11,340 bases of DNA, from assembly GCA_035354275.1 (NCBI GenBank), contig DAOQAU010000052.1, positions 1 to 11,340 of the forward strand, read 5' to 3'. The position numbers were made by a program, and so were the translations under genes. Shown in pieces: positions 7,018 through 11,340 of the stretch (positions are counted from its first letter, which is position 1; each line of letters begins with the position of its first letter). Source of the DNA: DAOQAU01 sp035354275. Its GTDB lineage: Bacteria; Cyanobacteriota; Vampirovibrionia; Gastranaerophilales; Gastranaerophilaceae. The notes under the pieces are model-generated. The model did not search any database. It saw only the letters and a list, made by a program, of their open reading frames with translations, and was not told where the DNA came from.

Positions 7018-7983
7018 CTAAATTTTCAGTATAGAGTTTTTAATTTCTTCTACAACATCAACAGATTCGCCTGTTTTAATTTTAAATTCGGCTTCAATCA
7101 AATTTTGTTTTAATTTAACCAAATCGGCAAGCGGAGTGTTTTTCATTTTTTCCAAAGTCGTTTTAACCACAAATTCATGCTGCCCCGTCAATTTTGCGAT
7201 TTCAAAAAGCGGGAGCTCCCTTGATTTTGATTTTACCGTAATCCATTTTCTGAGCATAGTGTGAAGTGCGGATAAAATTTCAAGAGAATGTTTTTTGTCC
7301 AAAAGTTTTTCAAATTCAAGCAGGGCTTTGCACTTTTCGCCTTTGAGAAGAAAATCGGCAAACGAAAACAAATCTTCGTTTGATATACAAATTTCTCTTA
7401 CCATTTTCTTTGTTATCAAAGTCTGGGGATAAGCAAGCAATTTTAATTTATCCAATTCCAGACAAAGCTCTCTGAGATTGTTTCCCACTTGTTCAATTAG
7501 GGCTTCTGTTGCTTCTTTTTCAAAAGAAATTTCTCTTTTTTTTGCCTCTTTTATTATCCAGTTTGAAATTTCATCTGTTTTATAAGGCTTTATTGCGGGA
7601 AATTCCTGAATTTGAGCGTACTTTGAAAGTATTTTATAAAATTTTTTTCTAGTGTCTATTTTTTTATTTTCATTCCGTTCGAATTCTGCGATAAAAACAA
7701 TACAAAGACTTTCAGGATTGTTTTTTAAGGCATTTTCAATTTCATCAAGCTGAGAATCTTCCAATGATTTTGAAAAATAATCCTCGACCTTAATTACAAT
7801 AATCATATTGCCGAACATCATCGGCTGAGTCCTTAAAAGTGCCACAAAATCAGCAAAATTAGGATTATTTGCCGTCTTAAAATTCATTGATGCAAAATTT
7901 TTGTCCAAAAGTTTTTTCTTCAACTTTTGGATTTCAAGTTCTATATTGTACTCTTCGTTGCCGTAAAAAAAATAAATACTCAT
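7018..7983 (-). CDS. holA: DNA polymerase III subunit delta
   Basis: Delta is the clamp-loader subunit that opens the beta sliding clamp. The 321 residues fit the family (about 330-350). The N-terminus IYFFYGNEEYNIELEIQKLK matches the delta start, where a degenerate P-loop reads GNEEY. The AAA-like fold covers about 1-210, with GNNLRELCLELDKLKLLA (167-184) as the most recognisable block, and a helical collar domain follows (about 215-321, including LHTMLRKW). Sequence conservation in HolA is always low, so the call rests on these blocks and length. The ATG has no Shine-Dalgarno, and a TATTAT lies six bases upstream, as at gmk. Single gene, convergent with the histidine kinase. Confidence 0.88.
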   Translation of the reverse strand: MSIYFFYGNEEYNIELEIQKLKKKLLDKNFASMNFKTANNPNFADFVALLRTQPMMFGNMIIVIKVEDYFSKSLEDSQLDEIENALKNNPESLCIVFIAEFERNENKKIDTRKKFYKILSKYAQIQEFPAIKPYKTDEISNWIIKEAKKREISFEKEATEALIEQVGNNLRELCLELDKLKLLAYPQTLITKKMVREICISNEDLFSFADFLLKGEKCKALLEFEKLLDKKHSLEILSALHTMLRKWITVKSKSRELPLFEIAKLTGQHEFVVKTTLEKMKNTPLADLVKLKQNLIEAEFKIKTGESVDVVEEIKNSILKI

Positions 7984-7989
7984 ACATGT

Positions 7990-7995
7990 ATAATA
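7990..7995 (-). promoter_or_regulatory. candidate holA -10 box adjacent to the start codon
   Basis: TATTAT on the - strand (7995-7990) is separated by only six bases from the holA ATG (7983), so transcription would begin at or very near the start codon. No convincing -35 is visible 16-19 bases upstream, which lowers confidence. Confidence 0.4.
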
Positions 7996-8045
7996 CTTAA
8001 AAAATAGTTAAGGGGGTAAATATATTAAGGATTGTTGTGATAAGA

Positions 8046-8085
8046 TAAGTGAATAGGTGAATAAGTGAATAAATGAATAAGTGCA
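8046..8085 (+). repeat. 8-bp tandem repeat, five copies (TAAGTGAA)
   Basis: Five consecutive octamers: TAAGTGAA, TAGGTGAA, TAAGTGAA, TAAATGAA, TAAGTGCA. They lie in the 163-base spacer between the divergent holA and flavodiiron genes, just before a TATAAT at 8088. Related octamers recur at 10436-10459 and 10949-10972. Confidence 0.85.
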
Positions 8086-8087
8086 AT

Positions 8088-8093
8088 TATAAT
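8088..8093 (+). promoter_or_regulatory. candidate -10 box for the flavodiiron gene
   Basis: A consensus TATAAT sits 53 bases before the ATG, between two octamer arrays. The only upstream -35-like sequence at proper distance is GTGAAT (8065-8070, spacer 17), which belongs to the repeat itself. A second TATAAT at 7989-7994 on the same strand is an alternative. Confidence 0.35.
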
Positions 8094-8103
8094 AAATTTA
8101 ACT

Positions 8104-8135
8104 ATTCAACTTATCTACTGTTCGACTTTTCAACT
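8104..8135 (+). repeat. degenerate 8-bp tandem repeat, four copies (TTTCAACT-like)
   Basis: Four octamers, ATTCAACT, TATCTACT, GTTCGACT and TTTCAACT, share the ending CT and period eight and run directly into the Shine-Dalgarno AAGGAGA (8136-8142). Their complement (AGTTGAA) resembles the TAAGTGAA array upstream, so the two arrays form a loose inverted pair around 8088-8100. Confidence 0.6.
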
Positions 8136-8146
8136 AAGGAGAGATT

Positions 8147-9331
8147 ATGACATTTAAAGAAATTAAAAATAACATATTTTACTGCGGGCTTAACCACCGC
8201 GAAAGAAAGATGTTTGACGAACTTATTCCGCTTCCGCAGGGAACGACTTACAATTCGTACTTGATTAAAGGAAGCGAAAAAACCGTTCTGATTGACACAA
8301 TGTATCCGCCTAAAGCAGATGAATTTATCCAAAATCTTGCAAATAACGGAATTGTCAAAATCGACTATATCGTGGCGCAGCACGGCGAACAGGACCATTC
8401 TGGAGCTTTGCCCAAACTTCTTAAAATTTATCCCGAAGCAAAAATTTTAACTAATCCAAAATGCAAAGAAATTATTCAGGCAATGCTTCATATTAAAGAT
8501 GAAAAAATTCAGACGGTAGAAGACGGTGAGGAGATTTCTATAGGAGATAAAACCTTAAAATTTATCCACGCACCCTGGGTTCACTGGCCCGACACCATGT
8601 TTACTTACATAAAAGAAGACAAAATAATGTTTACCTGCGATTTTTTGGGTGCGCATCTGCCTTTTGAAAATCTGTACGCGCAGGAAACCTGCGAAACGCT
8701 TAAATCTGCAAAAAGATACTACGCAGAAATTATGATGCCTTTCAGGAAATTTTGCCAAAAGTATGTCCAAAAATTAAAAGAATTTGATATCGAAATGATT
8801 TTGACAAGTCACGGCCCGATTTATAAAAACCCTGATTTTATACTTAAAGCATACGAAGAATGGACCTCAGACGATTGTAAAAATAAAGTCTTAATTCCTT
8901 ACGTTTCAATGTATGAAAGCACAAAAGAAATGGTGAATTACCTTAGCGAAAAATTAAGCGAAAAAGGAATTGAAACTTTGCCTTTTGATGTGGTTAACGA
9001 AGATTTGGGCGAACTTGCAATGGAACTTGTAGATGCCTGTACAGTCGTGTTCGGCTCATCAATGGTTCTTGCAGGCCCTCACCCTGCTGCGGTTACAGCC
9101 GCTTATCTTGCAGGAATTTTAAGACCTAAAATGAAATACGTTTCCTTCATAGGCTCTTACGGCTGGGGCGGAGTTTTAACGCAAAAACTCGAAGATGCGC
9201 TTTCTACGGTAAAATGCGAAAAGCTTGAACCTGTTATAATAAAAGGCAAACCCAAACAGGAAGATTTTAACCTGTTAGACCGGCTTGCTGATGAAATTTA
9301 TCAAAAACACAAAATTTTGGGTTTAGTTTAG
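8147..9331 (+). CDS. fprA: flavodiiron protein (FprA-type oxygen/NO reductase)
   Basis: Soluble A-type flavoprotein that reduces O2 to water and/or NO to N2O, protecting anaerobes. The 394 residues are the normal length for the two-domain core. The metallo-beta-lactamase-like domain (1-245) has all diiron ligands in place: HGEQDH (His79, Glu81, Asp83, with His84), His146 in WVHWPD, Asp165 in CDFLGAH and His222 in SHGPIY. The flavodoxin-like FMN domain (about 247-394) has VSMYESTKEM (253-262), FGSSMVLAGPHP (302-313) and GSYGWGG (336-342). No rubredoxin or flavin reductase domain is fused and no rubredoxin gene is nearby, so the electron donor is unknown; O2 versus NO preference cannot be read from sequence. 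The ATG has a strong AAGGAGA (8136-8142). Single gene with its own hairpin downstream. Confidence 0.95.
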   Translation: MTFKEIKNNIFYCGLNHRERKMFDELIPLPQGTTYNSYLIKGSEKTVLIDTMYPPKADEFIQNLANNGIVKIDYIVAQHGEQDHSGALPKLLKIYPEAKILTNPKCKEIIQAMLHIKDEKIQTVEDGEEISIGDKTLKFIHAPWVHWPDTMFTYIKEDKIMFTCDFLGAHLPFENLYAQETCETLKSAKRYYAEIMMPFRKFCQKYVQKLKEFDIEMILTSHGPIYKNPDFILKAYEEWTSDDCKNKVLIPYVSMYESTKEMVNYLSEKLSEKGIETLPFDVVNEDLGELAMELVDACTVVFGSSMVLAGPHPAAVTAAYLAGILRPKMKYVSFIGSYGWGGVLTQKLEDALSTVKCEKLEPVIIKGKPKQEDFNLLDRLADEIYQKHKILGLV

Positions 9332-9348
9332 CAAAAAATACACAAAGA

Positions 9349-9377
9349 GGCGGGATTTTCTTTTAGAAAATCCCGCC
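9349..9377. terminator. probable terminator hairpin after the flavodiiron gene
   Basis: Perfect 12-bp stem GGCGGGATTTTC (9349-9360) / GAAAATCCCGCC (9366-9377) with a five-base loop. The + side is followed by only a weak T-rich stretch, whereas the - side gives a better T run (complement of 9335-9348). It therefore probably serves both the flavodiiron gene and the convergent SPFH operon. Confidence 0.75.
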
Positions 9378-9396
9378 CCAGTGTTACTTTATATCT

Positions 9397-9414
9397 GATG
9401 GGCTAAAGCCCATC
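9397..9414. repeat. short perfect palindrome (GATGGGCT/AGCCCATC)
   Basis: Eight-base arms GATGGGCT (9397-9404) and AGCCCATC (9407-9414) are separated by two A. The extended form TAGGATGGGCTTTAGCCCATC is, from memory, a common dispersed intergenic palindrome in many bacteria. It lies in the 3' region of the SPFH operon, 22 bases beyond its stop codon. Confidence 0.6.
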
Positions 9415-9423
9415 CTACTTTCT

Positions 9424-9444
9424 ATTTACCATTTACTATTTACT
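9424..9444. repeat. 7-bp tandem repeat, three copies, over the SPFH stop codon
   Basis: Three heptamers, ATTTACC, ATTTACT and ATTTACT, run through the 3' end of the SPFH gene. The third copy supplies the TAG stop (9438-9436) and the last Ser-Lys codons. Confidence 0.65.
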
Positions 9445-10413
9445 CGTTCCTTTAAACATCTCTTTAATTCCGTCAACGGAGCTTAGGATTCCTGTTGCCT
9501 CATAAGGCATATAGACAATTTTATTGTTTTCGCCTGCCGTAATTGATTTTAAGGTATCAAGATATTTCATCGCAATCAGATATTGGTCAGGCTTTCCTTT
9601 ATTAGCAATTGAATCGACAACGATTTTAATCGCATTTCCTTCTGCGTTAGCATTAATAACCCTTGCCTGAGCGTCGCCTTCGGCGCGTAAAATTGCCGAT
9701 TGTTTATCCCCTTCGGCTCTATTTATTTGAGAAAGTTTGTCGCCTTCGGCTTTTAATATGGCAGCTTGTTTAAGCCCTTCTGCTTCAAGAATATTGGCGC
9801 GCTTATCACGCTCTGCTTTCATCTGTTTGTCCATTGCTTGCTGAATGTCCAATGGCGGAGTTATGTCTTGAAGCTCGACGCGATTCACCTTCACTCCCCA
9901 TTTATTTGTGGCTTCGTCCAAAATTGCTCTGAGCTCTTGATTAATTTTATCTCTTGAGACCAAAGTTTCTTGCAAATCCAGTTGACCTACAAGGTTTCTC
10001 AAAGTAGTCTGGGTTAATTTTTCAATCGCATCGGAAAGATTTTGAATTTCATAAGTTGCGCTTTTGGGCTCGATTATTTGAAAATATATAATCGCATTGA
10101 TACTTATAGAAACGTTGTCTTTTGTAATAACATTTTGACGGGGAAAATCATAAACCGCTTCTCTCATGTCAATTCTTATTCTTTCTTTTATATAAGAATA
10201 AGTCGAGCCGTCAATACCTTTTTGGGTAACTCTCCATTGCATACCTCTGGGTGCTTCTATAATCGGGATAATAAAATTAAGTCCTGATTGCAGAACCCTT
10301 TCAAATTTCCCAAGCCGTTCAATAATGACGACTTCTGCCTGTTGAACAATAATTACGCCTTTCATAACATAAATTATTGCAAGTATAATTAATACCCATA
10401 AAAATAAATTCAT
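9436..10413 (-). CDS. SPFH/Band 7 membrane protein (stomatin/QmcA-like)
   Basis: Membrane-anchored scaffold protein of the stomatin/prohibitin superfamily, which builds oligomers that organise lipid domains or membrane proteases. In 325 residues: an N-terminal membrane hairpin or anchor (about 3-24), the SPFH domain (about 20-190, with VVIIERLGKFERVLQSGLNF and DMREAVYDFPRQNVITKDN-type conservation), then a long helical region. Residues 208-251 are four 11-residue repeats with consensus ILxAEGDKxxA, predicted coiled coil. A C-terminal part (about 270-325) ends in GTSK. This layout matches QmcA (YbbK) rather than HflC/HflK or flotillin. AAGGAGG lies seven bases before the ATG. It follows nfeD, its usual partner, at a 76-base gap holding a repeat array. 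Confidence 0.9.
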   Translation of the reverse strand: MNLFLWVLIILAIIYVMKGVIIVQQAEVVIIERLGKFERVLQSGLNFIIPIIEAPRGMQWRVTQKGIDGSTYSYIKERIRIDMREAVYDFPRQNVITKDNVSISINAIIYFQIIEPKSATYEIQNLSDAIEKLTQTTLRNLVGQLDLQETLVSRDKINQELRAILDEATNKWGVKVNRVELQDITPPLDIQQAMDKQMKAERDKRANILEAEGLKQAAILKAEGDKLSQINRAEGDKQSAILRAEGDAQARVINANAEGNAIKIVVDSIANKGKPDQYLIAMKYLDTLKSITAGENNKIVYMPYEATGILSSVDGIKEMFKGTSK

Positions 10414-10435
10414 AATGCCTCCTTTTTTGGTTGAA

Positions 10436-10459
10436 TAGGTGAAAAGGTGAAAGGGTGAA
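10436..10459 (+). repeat. 8-bp tandem repeat, three copies (xAGGTGAA)
   Basis: Three octamers, TAGGTGAA, AAGGTGAA and AGGGTGAA, lie between nfeD and the SPFH gene, about 11 bases upstream of the SPFH Shine-Dalgarno (10424-10418 on the - strand). They match the second unit of the 8046-8085 array. Confidence 0.7.
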
Positions 10460-10489
10460 TAGCTTTTTGCTTTTCCTCCTGCCTTCTTG

Positions 10490-10909
10490 TCATCTTTTAA
10501 CGTACAATACTAAACTCTCATTTCTAACGATTGTTGCTTCTTCGCCTGCGGGGATTTCTTCGTCCGAGTCCGAACGTGCGTTCCACCTTTCGTCATAAAT
10601 AGAAACCACGCCGCTGTTTGAAGTTACCGTTTCGATAACTTTTGCGGTTTTTCCTATATATTTTTCTTCAACGCCTGTTTTTTTGCCTCCGTCTCTTGAC
10701 TTAACCAGAATCGGCCTGAGAAAAATCAAAAATATTGCTGAAAAAACAATAAAAATAGGTATAAGATAATTTAGATCAATGATAAACAAAGCTATTACTG
10801 CTGTTATAAAACACGCAATCGCAAAGTTAAGAAAAAACACCATTGGAGTAAAAATTTCTATGATAAGAAAAATCACTCCCGCAACGATTAAAATTTGCCA
10901 GTAGTCCAT
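10490..10909 (-). CDS. NfeD family membrane protein (YbbJ-like)
   Basis: Short-form NfeD (139 residues) without the N-terminal serine protease domain of long NfeD. Three hydrophobic membrane segments (about 5-21, 23-43 and 47-66) are followed by a charged linker and a C-terminal OB-fold (about 80-139) with the family pattern GxVxxxDERWNARS...IPAGEEATIV. NfeD and SPFH proteins are almost always encoded together and probably act as one membrane complex (as YbbJ-QmcA); that is the arrangement here, with nfeD first. Shine-Dalgarno AAGGAG (10920-10915) lies five bases upstream. It sits 55 bases after the DUF1858 gene on the same strand. Confidence 0.92.
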   Translation of the reverse strand: MDYWQILIVAGVIFLIIEIFTPMVFFLNFAIACFITAVIALFIIDLNYLIPIFIVFSAIFLIFLRPILVKSRDGGKKTGVEEKYIGKTAKVIETVTSNSGVVSIYDERWNARSDSDEEIPAGEEATIVRNESLVLYVKR

Positions 10910-10948
10910 AAAAGCTCCTTGTCTGAAAAATCATCTGAGATTCTTATC

Positions 10949-10972
10949 TTAGTCACTTAATCACTTAGTCAC
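10949..10972 (-). repeat. 8-bp tandem repeat, three copies (TAAGTGAY), over the DUF1858 stop codon
   Basis: Reading the - strand, TAAGTGAC, TAAGTGAT and TAAGTGAC (10972-10949) follow each other; the middle of the array supplies the TAA stop of the DUF1858 gene (10967-10965). The core TAAGTGA is the same as in the array at 8046-8085. Confidence 0.75.
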
Positions 10973-11165
10973 TTATTAACGCATTAATTTCTTCTACCAT
11001 AACATCAGGGTCAATGCCGTGAACTTTAGCGCCTGCTTCAAGGTTTTCAAAACGCGCTGCGGCACAGCCAATACAGCCAAGTCCGTATTTTGCAAAAATT
11101 TCCAAACTTTGAGGATAGTTTTGCACGATATCGATTATTCCCATTTCTTTTGTGATTTTACCCAT
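10965..11165 (-). CDS. DUF1858 domain protein with CxxC (redox disulfide type)
   Basis: Small single-domain protein of 66 residues. It has the full pattern of the DUF1858 family, also described as a hybrid-cluster-protein-associated redox disulfide domain: an ITKEMGIIDIVQNYP start, then KYGLGCIGCAAARFENLEAG, with Cys31 and Cys34 forming the CxxC, and a closing GID...MVEEIN helix. The likely role is thiol redox chemistry or metal/cluster delivery in an anaerobe; the actual partner is unknown and no hybrid cluster protein gene is nearby. AAGGAG (11178-11173) is seven bases upstream of the ATG. It is the first gene of the operon with nfeD and the SPFH gene and lies behind a leader of about 150 bases. 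Confidence 0.9.
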   Translation of the reverse strand: MGKITKEMGIIDIVQNYPQSLEIFAKYGLGCIGCAAARFENLEAGAKVHGIDPDVMVEEINALISD

Positions 11166-11190
11166 AGTGTTACTCCTTTTTTGTTTTTTA

Positions 11191-11228
11191 GATTGCCGCG
11201 TCGGAGCGTTGCTCCTCCTCGCAATGAC
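11191..11228. repeat. dispersed palindromic repeat (GATTGC...GCAATGAC type)
   Basis: Outer arms ATTGC (11192-11196) and GCAAT (11221-11225) enclose an inner hairpin GGAGC-GTT-GCTCC (11203-11215). The layout GATTGC, GC-rich palindrome, CTCGCAATGAC is, from memory, a very common short dispersed repeat in bacterial genomes. It is GC-rich against an AT-rich background and lies in the 5' leader of the DUF1858 operon, starting 26 bases upstream of the ATG. Confidence 0.65.
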
Positions 11229-11242
11229 TTATTTCTAGGGCT

Positions 11243-11290
11243 CGGGGTATTTACCCCTCGCCAAGAACTATGTCACTTCACCCATAGTTC
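11243..11290. repeat. two adjacent inverted repeats in the DUF1858 operon leader
   Basis: The first is GGGGTA (11244-11249) / TACCCC (11252-11257) with a two-base loop. The second is GAACTATG (11265-11272) / CATAGTTC (11283-11290) with a ten-base loop containing TCACTTCA, which resembles the octamer repeats. Both would be in the 5' untranslated RNA if the promoter at 11324 is used. Confidence 0.55.
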
Positions 11291-11323
11291 CCCCTTTACT
11301 TTTTAATTTTTATCCTTAAACAC

Positions 11324-11336
11324 ATTATACAACAAA
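11324..11336 (-). promoter_or_regulatory. probable promoter of the DUF1858-nfeD-SPFH operon
   Basis: The - strand reads TTTGTTGTATAAT, identical over 13 bases to both arms of the divergent promoter at 5630-5683, and contains a consensus TATAAT (11329-11324). The -35 region lies beyond the window edge. Use of this promoter gives a 5' UTR of roughly 150 bases. Confidence 0.55.
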
Positions 11337-11340
11337 TAAA

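Noticed and set aside
8046..8135. CRISPR-like array
   Set aside because: Units are 8 bp and directly adjacent, without spacers, and no cas gene is present.

Overview
The window comes from a low-GC bacterium. Gene content is mostly housekeeping: ribosomal proteins S1, L10 and L7/L12, GMP kinase, CoaBC, DNA polymerase III delta and a flavodiiron oxygen/NO reductase. The flavodiiron protein and the DUF1858 CxxC protein suggest an anaerobe. An L10 leader sits in front of an rplJ-rplL pair that is not followed by rpoB, as in cyanobacteria-type gene order. Together with the low GC and the HisKA type, this makes a gut-type non-photosynthetic cyanobacterial relative (Vampirovibrionia/'Melainabacteria') my best guess. 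It is an inference; a Bacillota-like organism is not excluded. I see no phage, CRISPR, toxin or integrase genes.

Layout, left to right. (1) rpsA on + (117-1268) converges on rplJ-rplL on - (2285-1344), with one perfect 12-bp bidirectional terminator hairpin between them. (2) The 328 bases upstream of rplJ hold an L10-binding leader RNA and a probable promoter. (3) A tightly overlapping minus-strand operon follows: gmk, coaBC, a Nif3-like protein, then a small secreted protein of unknown function (5623 down to 2614). CoaBC carries an in-frame GC-rich palindromic repeat. (4) A symmetrical divergent promoter (5630-5683) serves gmk on one side and an orphan soluble GAF-histidine kinase on the other. 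(5) The kinase converges on holA (-). (6) A flavodiiron protein gene (+) follows a spacer full of 8-bp repeats. (7) A minus-strand operon closes the window: a DUF1858 CxxC protein, NfeD and an SPFH/stomatin-like protein, behind a long palindrome-rich leader and a third copy of the divergent promoter's 13-mer.

Functionally, the genes cover translation (rpsA, rplJL), nucleotide and CoA supply (gmk, coaBC), replication (holA), oxygen/NO defence (flavodiiron protein) and membrane organisation (SPFH + NfeD). I found no clear undescribed multi-gene system. The more unusual signals are non-coding: a 13-mer promoter motif present three times, two genes whose -10 box lies six bases from the ATG (possible leaderless mRNAs), 7-8 bp tandem repeats confined to the right third of the window, and several families of short dispersed palindromes, one of them inserted in frame in coaBC.
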